Positions 1 through 5,973 of a stretch of DNA of 9,544 bases are shown here, one piece after another. The translations under genes were made by a program, and so were the position numbers. Numbering within the stretch: position 1 is the stretch's first letter; each line of letters starts with the position of its first letter. The notes under the pieces are model-generated. The model worked only from the letters and a program-made list of their open reading frames with translations, had not been told where the DNA came from and did not search any database. Source of the DNA: CAYVQE01 sp964633205 (GTDB lineage: Bacteria; Myxococcota; B64-G9); NCBI GenBank assembly GCA_964633205.1, contig CAZWFN010000196.1, positions 1 through 9,544 of the forward strand, written 5' to 3'.

Positions 1-192
1 CGCCGCGCCGCGGCCGGCGCTCCGGGCCCGCCGCCGGCGATCAGCCGGCAGCACCACCCGCCTCCGGGGCCCCCGCACCGGATCAGCCGCTCTCGCCGCC
101 GCGCCGCGGCCGGCGCTCCGGGCCCGCCGCCGGCGATCAGCCGGCAGCACCGCCGGCCTCCGCGGTCCCCGCCCCGGATCAGCCGCCGGGCC
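1..192 (+). repeat. 96-bp in-frame direct tandem repeat (two copies)
   Basis: Bases 1-96 and 97-192 align without gaps. The first 55 bases are identical and the remainder differs at scattered positions. The period is 32 codons, so the coding frame is kept. Each unit contains two D-Q-P-containing half-units, which hints at a 16-residue ancestral unit. Further copies may lie upstream of the window edge. Confidence 0.85.
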
Positions 193-572
193 GGGCCGCC
201 GAGCCCGAGGTCATCTTCTACTCGCTCGAAGACCAGGACACCGCCCCGCGGCCCGAGGCGGCGGCCGATGGCTGGCTGGTACAGTCCGCCGGCGAGGTGC
301 TGCTGGAGTCCGAGCAGGAACGCGAGACCCCGATCCGGCCCGCGGGCAAGGGCCGGCGCTACCTGCTCGGCGGCCCCTCCTACCCGGTGGACGACGAGCA
401 GCCGGAGCCGGATGCAGCGGCCGAGGAATCCGCCACCCGCCCCGGCACCCCCCGCGGCCTGGCCAGCGACGAGCCGGCGCTGGTGTCCGACGACGAGGTC
501 GAGATCATCGACAGCGACGCCCCTGCCCCGCCGCCACCGCCCCGGCGCAAAAAACACTCCTCCGAGACCTGA
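1..572 (+). CDS. C-terminal part of unidentified Pro/Ala-rich acidic protein (5' truncated)
   Basis: An open frame (first full codon at base 3) runs without a stop from the window edge to TGA at 570-572, about 189 residues, so the gene starts upstream of the window. The first ~65 residues are low-complexity Pro/Ala/Gly/Arg linker made of a 32-residue tandem repeat with recurring D-Q-P triplets. A more complex segment follows (from about VIFYSLEDQD to GGPSYPVDDE, residues ~68-125). The tail is acidic (DDEVEIIDSD) and then ends in Pro-rich and basic residues (RRKKHSSET). No domain was recognised. The linker-plus-acidic-tail layout suggests a long multidomain or cytoplasmic scaffold protein, but that is inference. 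The overlapping frame from 268 has a biased Arg/Pro/Ala composition and looks like a shadow, so this frame is preferred. The gene converges on the small lipoprotein gene at 805-1113. Confidence 0.6.
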   Translation, partial: PRRGRRSGPAAGDQPAAPPASGAPAPDQPLSPPRRGRRSGPAAGDQPAAPPASAVPAPDQPPGRAAEPEVIFYSLEDQDTAPRPEAAADGWLVQSAGEVLLESEQERETPIRPAGKGRRYLLGGPSYPVDDEQPEPDAAAEESATRPGTPRGLASDEPALVSDDEVEIIDSDAPAPPPPPRRKKHSSET

Positions 573-649
573 ACCCACCAGCCCGGCCCGATCCGCTGCC
601 ACGGCCAGCGCCCGCAGCAGCAGCTCACCGTTCGGCCCCGGCTGCAAGC

Positions 650-790
650 GCCCGCCCAACGCGGGCACCACCGCCGCCGGCGCCCCCTCGCCGGCCGCCA
701 GAACCCCCGAAACGACGACGGCGCCCCCGCCAGGGCGGGAACGCCGCGTCACATCCGTCTCATCCCATCGCGCCCGCGCTCAGGCGGGCG
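650..790. terminator. GC-rich hairpins in convergent gap 573-804
   Basis: This 232-bp gap separates two converging genes. It holds three GC-rich hairpins: GCCCGC (650-655) with GCGGGC (661-666); CCCGCC (726-731) with GGCGGG (734-739); and a 7-bp stem CGCCCGC (771-777) with GCGGGCG (784-790) around a 6-nt loop. The last lies 14 nt beyond the stop codon of the minus-strand lipoprotein, where a terminator is expected. None is followed by a T-run on either strand, so canonical intrinsic termination is not shown. In GC-rich DNA such stems also arise by chance. Confidence 0.35.
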
Positions 791-804
791 AGCCGCGCTG
801 CCGC

Positions 805-1113
805 TCAATCGACCTCGTCGCAGTCGACCTCTTGCCACTCGTCGAGCAGCAGCTCCTGGCCCTCGAACTGCCCATCCAGCCAGGCGAAGCAAGCGCTGCG
901 TCCCTGGCACTCGTGGCAGGCGGCCAGGCAATCGTCGCGCGTGGCTTCCTCGGTGCCCTGGCACACGGTGCGGCAATCATAGCAGGTATCGTCCACGATC
1001 CCGGGCCACTCCAACCCCAGCCCACAACCCGCAGCCAGCAAGGCCGCCAGCGCCACCAGCGCCAGCGACGCCAACCACGCAGACCGCGTTCTCAAGCTCC
1101 GAACCAGTACCAT
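805..1113 (-). CDS. small cysteine-rich lipoprotein (102 aa)
   Basis: The protein has a typical lipoprotein signal: Arg residues near the start, a hydrophobic run (residues ~12-28) and a lipobox L-A-A-G-C with the lipidated Cys at position 30. The mature part is only ~73 residues and acidic. It has eight more cysteines: three in CYDCRTVC, three in DDCLAACHEC, one in RSAC and one near the C-terminus in VDCDEVD. The CxxC-x3-C and C-x3-C-x2-C spacing suggests a small disulfide-bonded or metal-binding fold, but no named family is recognised. The ATG at 1113-1111 is preceded by GGGAG about 8 nt upstream, supporting this start. The stop is TGA at 807-805. It is transcribed alone, convergent with the 1-572 gene and divergent from the secreted protein at 1449. 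Exported location is confident; function is unknown. Confidence 0.8.
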   Translation of the reverse strand: MVLVRSLRTRSAWLASLALVALAALLAAGCGLGLEWPGIVDDTCYDCRTVCQGTEEATRDDCLAACHECQGRSACFAWLDGQFEGQELLLDEWQEVDCDEVD

Positions 1114-1275
1114 CAGCCAGGCTCCCTACAACCACAACCAGCCCCCCGGGCTCACCCCCAGCATGAAGCAATCCGCATGCCAGCGCCAGAAAGCCCTTCA
1201 ACCGACCCACAACCCACCGAAAAAACGCCATTTACACAAATAACGTCCCCCGGCCGCTCCACGCACAATCTGGCA

Positions 1276-1295
1276 ATGACTGACACCTGAGTCAT
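1276..1295. promoter_or_regulatory. dyad ATGACT-N8-AGTCAT in divergent gap 1114-1448
   Basis: A perfect 6-bp inverted repeat (1276-1281 and 1290-1295) with an 8-bp spacer lies in the 335-bp gap between two divergent genes, 153 bp before the + strand start and 162 bp before the - strand start. The size and symmetry fit an operator for a dimeric regulator, but no regulator gene is adjacent and no convincing -35/-10 pair was found near it. The rest of the gap shows no credible gene or RNA. It is somewhat richer in A/C runs than its flanks, including an A6 run at about 1220-1225. Confidence 0.35.
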
Positions 1296-1448
1296 GGTGG
1301 CCAAAGCCCAACCCAGTCCACCCGCCGGCTGCCGAGCCGCAGACCGGAGATCGCGCTTGCATGCCGCCCCACGATGGGCAGCCGCCCCCAGTGGATTCCC
1401 TTTCGTGGAAGCTGGCCAATCCCCCGCCCTAGAGGCTAGACTCCGAGC

Positions 1449-2687
1449 ATGCGCTGGCGGGGTCCGCACCACCTGGTTGCTCTCGTGTTGGCGGTCTGGG
1501 GCACCCCCCAGGTCTTGGCGGACACGGCCGCGTCGCGCATCAGCCTGACCGCCAGCCCAGCCAGCTTGCAGCTGCGCACCCAAAGACAGGCCACGATCCT
1601 GATCAACGTCACCGGCCCCGACGGCGCGCCCGTGTCCGGCGCTCGGCTCGATACCGCGTGTCTGACGGGATCGCTGGGGCAGGTCGAGGAGCTGGGTGCG
1701 GGTCGCTACCGTGCGATCTACCAGGCGCCCCAGGCGCGCTATCCCCAAGTCGACCTGGTGGTCGTGCGGGACGAGAGCGGCCAGGTCGGCTGGCTGACCC
1801 TGCCGCTTACCGGCTATGGGGAGCTGGTGGCCGAGACCGAGCCACGCGCCCAGGTCACCCTGGAGGTGGCCGGTGCCCGTTTCGGGACCGCAACGGCTGG
1901 CGATGACGGGATCGTGCGGATTCCCTTCCAGGCGCCCCCAGGGGTGACCTCCGGGACCATCGCCACCTCGGCCGAGGCGGCCAAGGGCACGAGCCGGCCG
2001 GTCGATCTGGGGGTTCCCGCAGTGGCCCGCCTGCTGGCCCTGCCGCCGGCGGCCGACCTGGTGGCCGACGGTCGCTCCACCACCCAAATAGCGCTTTTCT
2101 GCCTCGGGCCTGACCTGGGGCCCGCCCGGGGCAACCCCATCAAGGCCACGGCCGAGGCCGGTGAGATCGTCTCGATCGAACCGGTCGCGCCGGGGCGGTA
2201 CAGCGCCACCTACCGGGCGCCCGCTGGCAAGCCGACCGGAGCGGCGCAGGTGACCTTCTGGCTCGCCGACGGCGCCGGGCGCTCGCGGCAGGTGGTCCGG
2301 ATCGGCCTGCGCCCGCCACCCCCCGACGAGGTGCGCTCGGCCATCGAACCCCCACCTGAACCGAAGCCAGATCAGGGCACCCGGCTGGCGACCTGGGGCT
2401 GGGTGGCCCTGGGCTCCGGCCTGGCCAGCCTGGCGCCGGGGGCGGCCCTGATCGGAATCGACGGCCAGGAGACCTGCGACCAGCCGGCGGCGGTGCGCTG
2501 CCCGAAGGTCTACGACACCCTGGCCCCGGGCGCCGTGCTGACCGGCCTCGGCGCGGCCCTGGTGATCACCGGGGTCGTGCTGCACGTGTTCGACGGCCAG
2601 CCCAGCGACGCGCGGGGCGAGCCTGCCGGCGTCGGCTTTTCGCCGCTGCCCGGCGGCGGTCAGATCGTGGGGAGCTGGTCGTTCTGA
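1449..2687 (+). CDS. secreted Ig-like domain protein with two C-terminal hydrophobic segments
   Basis: This is a 412-residue protein. Residues 1-24 form a cleavable signal peptide (hydrophobic core LVALVLAV, likely cleavage after VLA). The body resembles bacterial Ig-like (invasin/Big-type) beta domains. Residues ~30-122 and ~192-288 look like two copies of one domain, sharing the motif G-R-Y-x-A-x-Y-x-A-P at 85-94 and 249-258; residues ~125-188 form a middle beta-rich domain. A Pro-rich linker (289-310) leads to two hydrophobic segments, ~315-337 and ~358-381. These flank a loop with two Cys (343, 351) and CPKVYDT. The C-terminus ends GSWSF. Paired hydrophobic segments around such a YDT loop recur in uncharacterised secreted myxobacterial proteins (recalled, not searched). 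The protein is probably anchored in the envelope; ligand and partner are unknown. Start support is modest (ATG, only a weak GAG upstream), but the signal peptide fits it. Confidence 0.8.
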   Translation: MRWRGPHHLVALVLAVWGTPQVLADTAASRISLTASPASLQLRTQRQATILINVTGPDGAPVSGARLDTACLTGSLGQVEELGAGRYRAIYQAPQARYPQVDLVVVRDESGQVGWLTLPLTGYGELVAETEPRAQVTLEVAGARFGTATAGDDGIVRIPFQAPPGVTSGTIATSAEAAKGTSRPVDLGVPAVARLLALPPAADLVADGRSTTQIALFCLGPDLGPARGNPIKATAEAGEIVSIEPVAPGRYSATYRAPAGKPTGAAQVTFWLADGAGRSRQVVRIGLRPPPPDEVRSAIEPPPEPKPDQGTRLATWGWVALGSGLASLAPGAALIGIDGQETCDQPAAVRCPKVYDTLAPGAVLTGLGAALVITGVVLHVFDGQPSDARGEPAGVGFSPLPGGGQIVGSWSF

Positions 2688-2715
2688 GCGCGACTCAGCG
2701 CGGCTCATCAGCCGC
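2686..2715. other. overlapping competing hairpins after the Ig-like protein gene
   Basis: Immediately after the stop codon, GAGCGCG (2686-2692) can pair with 2699-2706 (one bulged G at 2702). Alternatively GCGGCT (2700-2705) can pair with AGCCGC (2710-2715) across a 4-nt loop. The two structures share bases and are mutually exclusive. No T-run follows, so the role in 3'-end formation is uncertain. Confidence 0.35.
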
Positions 2716-2733
2716 AACCAAAACCCGCGCAGT

Positions 2734-2780
2734 ACTACTGAGAATCTTTGCGGCACGCGAAGATTCTCGCGGTTGGTAGT
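2734..2780. terminator. strong hairpin between convergent genes, candidate bidirectional terminator
   Basis: GAGAATCTT (2740-2748) is perfectly complementary to AAGATTCTC (2760-2768). Inside it a T-G wobble (2749/2759) and three more pairs, GCG with CGC, give a 13-bp stem with a 3-nt GCA loop. An outer pair of arms, ACTAC (2734-2738) and GTAGT (2776-2780), could extend it. It lies between two converging stop codons (2687 + and 2781 -), the expected place for a shared terminator. Neither strand has a T-run directly after the stem, so it could instead be a 3'-end stabiliser. Confidence 0.55.
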
Positions 2781-3908
2781 TCAGTGGACCTCATCGGCGC
2801 CCATGTCGGGAAGACCATCGCTTCGGGACTCACCGTCGATGTCGTTGCGGACCTGAACCGACGGGTTCGGATTGGCTGCGTCCCTGCAGGAAGAGCCGGG
2901 CTGGAGGTGGAAGTCCTCTCCATCGTCGACGAACTGCGGATCGACGTCGATCAAATTGCCGCCCAGGTTGGTGAACGTGCCCAGTTCTTGGCTCAGGGCC
3001 GAGTAGCTCACCGGGCAGTCGATCACCTCAGCGCCCTCGTTGCCCCACAGGATGCTGTTCTCGATCTCGACGGGATCGCCGCTGCAGGTCACCCCGGCGT
3101 TCGCCTCCGATTGGTTGGCGTTGTATGCCACTGTGTTGTGAATGAAGGCCGAACCGGTCAGCGGCTGCTCCAGGGTCACCCCGCCCACCTGGCCGGTTTC
3201 GCCGTTGTCGACGATCAGGCTGTTGATGATCCGGATGGTGGAACTTCGAGCCCATACGCCGCCACCCGAGTTGCCGCGCACCTCCGCGCGGAGCAGATCG
3301 CATGTCGCCTCGAAGCATCGCAAGCCGACGCAATGGCTGTCGTTGATCTGGCCGGCCTCGAAGATCAGCTCGGCCCCGCCGACAGCTTGAACCGCCCCCC
3401 CCGTGCCACCGGAGCCATCGAGGCCGATGTGCAAACCCCGGATCAGAACCCGGGCGCCGTCAGCGATGGTGATCACCGGGCAGGCTGAATGCTCCACCGT
3501 GGCCTCGCCCGAACCCTCCAAGGTAAGGTCGTCATCGATCACCGCGCCCGCAGTCAGGTCGACCTCGCCGCTGATCACAATCCGTCCGCCTGCGGCAACC
3601 TCCTCCAGGGCCCGGTTCAGCGAACAAAACGGGTCGACCTGGGTTCCAGTCCCGTCGCCGGCGCAATCGGCTGCAACCCAGATGACGTCCCGCGGGCCCT
3701 GGTCGCCGCCGTCGCCGTCATCCCCGCCGTGGGCACCCCCGTCCGAGGTGCCCACGCAACCCGAGATGCTCGAATCGCAGATCGGAAAATCCGGATCCCG
3801 GCAGTCCGCGTCGGACCGGCAAAAGGCCGGGTTGGGGCTCGTACAGCCGGCGACCACCAGCGCCGCCAGCCCGCACACCCCGGCAACTGCTCGAGAAATT
3901 TGCATCAT
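2781..3908 (-). CDS. parallel beta-helix lipoprotein
   Basis: From the chosen ATG (3908-3906) the protein has 375 residues. Its signal ends in a canonical lipobox V-A-G-C (Cys22). A short Cys motif follows (Cys 30, 36, 44, 51, of the C-x5-C-x7-C-x6-C type common in myxobacterial lipoproteins). An Asp/Gly-rich linker (~55-70) leads to a right-handed parallel beta-helix: rungs such as IVISGEVDL, LTLEGSG, VLIRGLHIG, IRIINSLIVDNG, AFIHNTVAYNAN and IENSILWGN. The end, with D-x-D-G-x-x-R and D-M-G-A-D-E near the C-terminus, is typical of such repeats. These folds often bind or cleave polysaccharide, but no catalytic site is identifiable. GAGG 8 nt before the ATG supports this start; an in-frame TTG at 3950 overlaps a promoter-like TATACT. 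The neighbouring sigma factor is divergent. Likely surface or periplasm-facing; substrate unknown. Confidence 0.85.
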   Translation of the reverse strand: MMQISRAVAGVCGLAALVVAGCTSPNPAFCRSDADCRDPDFPICDSSISGCVGTSDGGAHGGDDGDGGDQGPRDVIWVAADCAGDGTGTQVDPFCSLNRALEEVAAGGRIVISGEVDLTAGAVIDDDLTLEGSGEATVEHSACPVITIADGARVLIRGLHIGLDGSGGTGGAVQAVGGAELIFEAGQINDSHCVGLRCFEATCDLLRAEVRGNSGGGVWARSSTIRIINSLIVDNGETGQVGGVTLEQPLTGSAFIHNTVAYNANQSEANAGVTCSGDPVEIENSILWGNEGAEVIDCPVSYSALSQELGTFTNLGGNLIDVDPQFVDDGEDFHLQPGSSCRDAANPNPSVQVRNDIDGESRSDGLPDMGADEVH

Positions 3909-3941
3909 CCGCGCCGCCTCGCCCACCCCGGCTTCCGATTC

Positions 3942-3970
3942 AGTATACAATCCGGAGCTTGTAAAGGTAA
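3942..3970 (-). promoter_or_regulatory. candidate sigma-70-type promoter for the beta-helix lipoprotein
   Basis: On the minus strand, TATACT (complement of 3942-3947) has a near-consensus -10 sequence. TTACCT (complement of 3965-3970) sits 17 bp upstream but matches the -35 consensus at only three of six positions. Transcription would begin about 3935, roughly 27 bases ahead of the ATG at 3908. In such GC-rich DNA this AT-rich hexamer stands out. Confidence 0.4.
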
Positions 3971-4000
3971 CCTCTTCGGGACCAGGTCGATCCTGTTACC
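3966..4000. promoter_or_regulatory. GGTAAC-N23-GTTACC dyad in the divergent promoter region
   Basis: GGTAAC (3966-3971) and its inverted copy GTTACC (3995-4000) face inward. TCG (3976-3978) and CGA (3988-3990) lie symmetrically inside, so each strand reads GGTAAC-N16-CGA. ECF sigma promoters typically have an AAC-containing -35 element and a -10 element about 16-17 bp on, so each half could be an ECF promoter: rightward for the sigma operon (start 4024) and leftward for the beta-helix lipoprotein (start 3908). A dimeric repressor operator is the alternative reading. Confidence 0.4.
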
Positions 4001-4023
4001 CTCGGCCGCTGGTGACTGTAGTG

Positions 4024-4629
4024 ATGGGTGGAGCGACAGGAAAGGGCCGACCTTTGGCGGCCACGGCAGCGAACACCGAACAGCGCGACCTGCTGGCGCG
4101 GAGCCAGCGAGGCGACGCGGAAGCGTATGGCATGATCGTCAAGCAGCACCAGACCCGGGTACACGGCTACATCCTGAGGATGGTGCGCGACGCGACCCTG
4201 GCCGAGGATCTGACCCAAGAGGCCTTCATCCGCGCCTACCGCAAGCTGCACCTGTACGACCTGGAGCGGCCGTTTCTGCCCTGGCTGTTCCGGCTGGCCG
4301 CCAATCTGACCCAGAACCACCTGCGCTCGGCCAGCCGCCGGGAGCTGCCCCAGGCCCCGGAGCGGCTGACCCTGGTGCATTGCGCCGAGACGCCCTCGGA
4401 CGAGCGGGCCGAGCGGCGCCAGCTGCTGCGCCAAGTGGACCGGGCCCTGGACCAGCTGGCGCCCAAGTACCGCGCCGCCATGGTGCTCAAGCACGTCGAG
4501 GGGCTGAGCTACAGCGAGATCAGCCAGGTGCTGGGCGTGTCGGTCTGGGCGCTCAAAATGCGCGTCAGCCGGGCCCGGGCCAAGCTGCGCGCTTTGATCG
4601 ACATCGAATCTGGAGAAGCCCAGCGATGA
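4024..4629 (+). CDS. ECF-type sigma-70 family RNA polymerase sigma factor
   Basis: From ATG 4024 the protein has 201 residues, normal for an ECF sigma factor. Region 2 spans ~22-106 and includes the hallmark A-E-D-L-T-Q-E-A-F-I-R-A-Y (60-72) and the F-L-P-W-L-F-R-L-A-A-N stretch (84-94). A short linker follows, then region 4 (~135-190) with LDQLAPKYRAAMVLKHVEGL, SYSEISQVLGVS and the recognition helix ending SRARAKLR. There is no region 1 or 3, as expected for this class. The protein directs RNA polymerase to a small set of promoters and is normally held by an anti-sigma factor. The next gene overlaps it by 4 nt (ATGA), typical of a sigma/anti-sigma pair. The start is uncertain: ATG 4024 has no ribosome binding site, whereas TTG 4054 has a good one, and either retains region 2. 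The longer upstream frame is an artefact. Confidence 0.9.
   Translation: MGGATGKGRPLAATAANTEQRDLLARSQRGDAEAYGMIVKQHQTRVHGYILRMVRDATLAEDLTQEAFIRAYRKLHLYDLERPFLPWLFRLAANLTQNHLRSASRRELPQAPERLTLVHCAETPSDERAERRQLLRQVDRALDQLAPKYRAAMVLKHVEGLSYSEISQVLGVSVWALKMRVSRARAKLRALIDIESGEAQR
4038..4045 (+). promoter_or_regulatory. Shine-Dalgarno-like AGGAAAGG that may set the sigma factor start
   Basis: AGGAAAGG lies 8 nt before an in-frame TTG at 4054, whereas the ATG at 4024 has no purine-rich site upstream. If used, the protein starts at residue 11 of the listed product (192 residues) without losing any sigma domain. Confidence 0.4.
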
Positions 4630-5816
4630 GCAGGCACTGGCGAAAACGGGTCGATGCCGTGCTCGACGGCGAGTTGCCGGCCGACGAGGCCGCCGCCCTC
4701 AGGGCCGAGATCGAGGCCGACCCCGGGGGCCGGGCCCTGCTGGCAGCCGATGAGCGAATCTCCCAGGCCCTGGCCTCGTTGGAGCCGGAGCCCCCGGGCC
4801 GCGACATCGCGGCGGCCGTGACCGCGGCCGTGCGCCGGCCGCTGGCCGACCTGCCCGCCGAACCGCTCCGGCGCCTGGGCCTGCGCTTGGCTTTCGCGGC
4901 CGGGGGCCTGGTGGTCGGCGGCCTGATCGGCGTGCTCGTCACCCTGACCCTGACCGAGCAGCCGGCCCCGTCGCTCGCGCCCGGCGGGCCGGGCGTGGCG
5001 GCCGCGCCCAGCCCTGCGCCAACGTGCCGGGTGCGCAAGGTGCACGGTGAGGTCCTTCGCCAGGCCGGCGATCAATTCGTGCCCCTGTCCCGCGGCGAGC
5101 GTCTGGTCGCCAGCGACGTCATCCAGACCGGCCACCTGTCCCGGGCCGAGCTGGACATCGATCCCGACGCCCGCCTGGTGCTGCACCACGACTCGCGCCT
5201 GTCCCTGGTGAGACTCGATGCTCGACTGCGCACCTTCGAGTTGGTCCACGGCCGCGCGTCGGTGGACCTGCTCGACGGAGGCAAACGGGCGGTCCGCATC
5301 CAGGCCGCCGGGCTGTCGGCCGTGGCCGAGGGTCGCCGCGGGTCGTTCGCGGCCCTGGTGACCGACAAGGGCCGGGCCGCCTTCGGCGCCGTGGAGGGCA
5401 GCCTGGAGGTGACCCACCGGGAGGGCAGCCGCAGGCTGGCCGCCGGCCAGCAGGCCCTGCTGACGGCCGAGGCGCCGGAGCCGATCATCGCCCCGCTGCC
5501 CGAGCAAGTGGCCTTGAAGCTGACCGAGCCGTCCGGCACCCTGCGGCCGGGCAGGCGCGTCGCCGTGGCCGGGCGGTCGTCGAGCCACGCCCGGGTCTGG
5601 CTCAACGACCGCCCGCTCGAACTGGACGCCGACGGGAGTTTCGCCACCCAGCTGCCGGTGGAGCGGGGCGAACGCCTGATCGCCTACGCCGAGGATCTGG
5701 TCGGCAACACCCGGCGTATCGAGATCGGCCCGGCCTCGCTTTCGCAGCCACGGCCGCAGTCTCCCCCGGAGCCGCGGCGACGCATCGACGTGCGCAACTA
5801 CCGGGTCAACTGGTAG
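4626..5816 (+). CDS. membrane anti-sigma-like regulator with FecR-like and C-terminal Ig-like domains
   Basis: This 396-residue protein starts at ATG 4626, overlapping the sigma stop by 4 nt, with GGAGAA (4612-4617) 8 nt upstream. Residues 1-60 form an acidic helical segment (DAVLDGELPADEAAALRAEI...) resembling anti-sigma N-termini, but without the HxxxCxxC zinc motif. One transmembrane helix lies at ~87-109. A Pro/Ala linker (112-133) precedes a FecR-like domain (~135-280), with HGEVLRQAGDQFVPLSRGERL, the ASDVIQTG and VLHHDSRLSL motifs and a C-terminal G-x-R-x-L-A-A-G-Q-Q-A-L. Residues ~298-370 look like an Ig-like domain ending A-E-D-L-V-G-N-T. The tail (371-396) is Pro/Arg-rich, ending RVNW. 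The N-terminus is presumably cytoplasmic, holding the sigma factor, while FecR and Ig domains sense the periplasm. The pairing is inferred from gene order. An alternative is a FecR-family structural protein with no sigma binding. Confidence 0.8.
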   Translation: MSRHWRKRVDAVLDGELPADEAAALRAEIEADPGGRALLAADERISQALASLEPEPPGRDIAAAVTAAVRRPLADLPAEPLRRLGLRLAFAAGGLVVGGLIGVLVTLTLTEQPAPSLAPGGPGVAAAPSPAPTCRVRKVHGEVLRQAGDQFVPLSRGERLVASDVIQTGHLSRAELDIDPDARLVLHHDSRLSLVRLDARLRTFELVHGRASVDLLDGGKRAVRIQAAGLSAVAEGRRGSFAALVTDKGRAAFGAVEGSLEVTHREGSRRLAAGQQALLTAEAPEPIIAPLPEQVALKLTEPSGTLRPGRRVAVAGRSSSHARVWLNDRPLELDADGSFATQLPVERGERLIAYAEDLVGNTRRIEIGPASLSQPRPQSPPEPRRRIDVRNYRVNW

Positions 5817-5855
5817 ACCCGCCCGATCTCCTTTTGCACCGGTCCATCTTCTTGC

Positions 5856-5893
5856 CCGGCAATCTCGAGCCTTCGCACCAGCCGGCTTTTTTT
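5856..5893 (+). terminator. weak candidate intrinsic terminator after the sigma/anti-sigma-like pair
   Basis: A run of seven T (5887-5893) follows possible short stems: GAGCC (5867-5871) with GGCTT (5884-5888), or CCGGC (5856-5860) with GCCGG (5881-5885). Stems are only about 5 bp with large loops, so termination would be partial at best. If it works, it separates the regulators from the Cys-rich lipoprotein genes; if it does not, they could be one transcript. Confidence 0.3.
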
Positions 5894-5894
5894 C

Positions 5895-5931
5895 GGCCGT
5901 GGAGTGACCTCCGGCCAACCCGAACTGTAGT
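5895..5931 (+). promoter_or_regulatory. weak promoter candidate and hairpin ahead of the Cys-rich lipoprotein pair
   Basis: GTGACC (5904-5909) and TGTAGT (5926-5931) form a weak sigma-70-like pair, four of six matches each, 16 bp apart. A hairpin, GGCC (5895-5898) plus GGAG (5901-5904) pairing with CTCC (5909-5912) plus GGCC (5913-5916), overlaps the -35. No GGTAAC copy like the one before the sigma gene was found in this gap. Confidence 0.25.
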
Positions 5932-5961
5932 GCTCTTCTGAAGCCGGTACCCCATGCGATC

Positions 5962-5968
5962 AAGGAGG
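5962..5968 (+). promoter_or_regulatory. full-consensus ribosome binding site AAGGAGG
   Basis: AAGGAGG lies 5 nt before the ATG at 5974. It is the strongest ribosome binding site in the window and fixes the start of the Cys-rich lipoprotein gene, suggesting high translation. Confidence 0.8.
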
Positions 5969-5973
5969 ACGCC

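Noticed and set aside
268..1290. Plus-strand open frame of 340 codons spanning the end of the first gene and the small lipoprotein
   Set aside because: Arg/Pro/Ser/Ala/Gln-rich with no motif. It crosses both a gene end and the minus-strand lipoprotein, which has a signal peptide and a ribosome binding site.
1152..2756. Minus-strand open frame of 534 codons opposite the Ig-like protein
   Set aside because: Biased Gly/Arg/Ala composition and no domain, whereas the plus strand has a signal peptide, repeated Ig-like motif and hydrophobic C-terminal segments.
2748..3488. Plus-strand open frame of 246 codons opposite the beta-helix lipoprotein
   Set aside because: The minus-strand product has a lipobox, a Cys motif, beta-helix rungs and a GADE end; the opposite frame has nothing comparable.
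3403..4023. Upstream extension of the sigma factor frame
   Set aside because: It overlaps the divergent lipoprotein and the promoter region, and would add ~200 residues of non-sigma sequence to a family of about 170-200 residues.
3489..4625. Upstream extension of the anti-sigma-like frame
   Set aside because: It would read through the sigma gene in another frame; the ATG at 4626 with GGAGAA and the ATGA overlap is the natural start.
5895..5916. Hairpin as terminator of the sigma/anti-sigma-like operon
   Set aside because: The T7 run lies before this stem on the + strand, and no T-run follows it, so it does not have terminator geometry.
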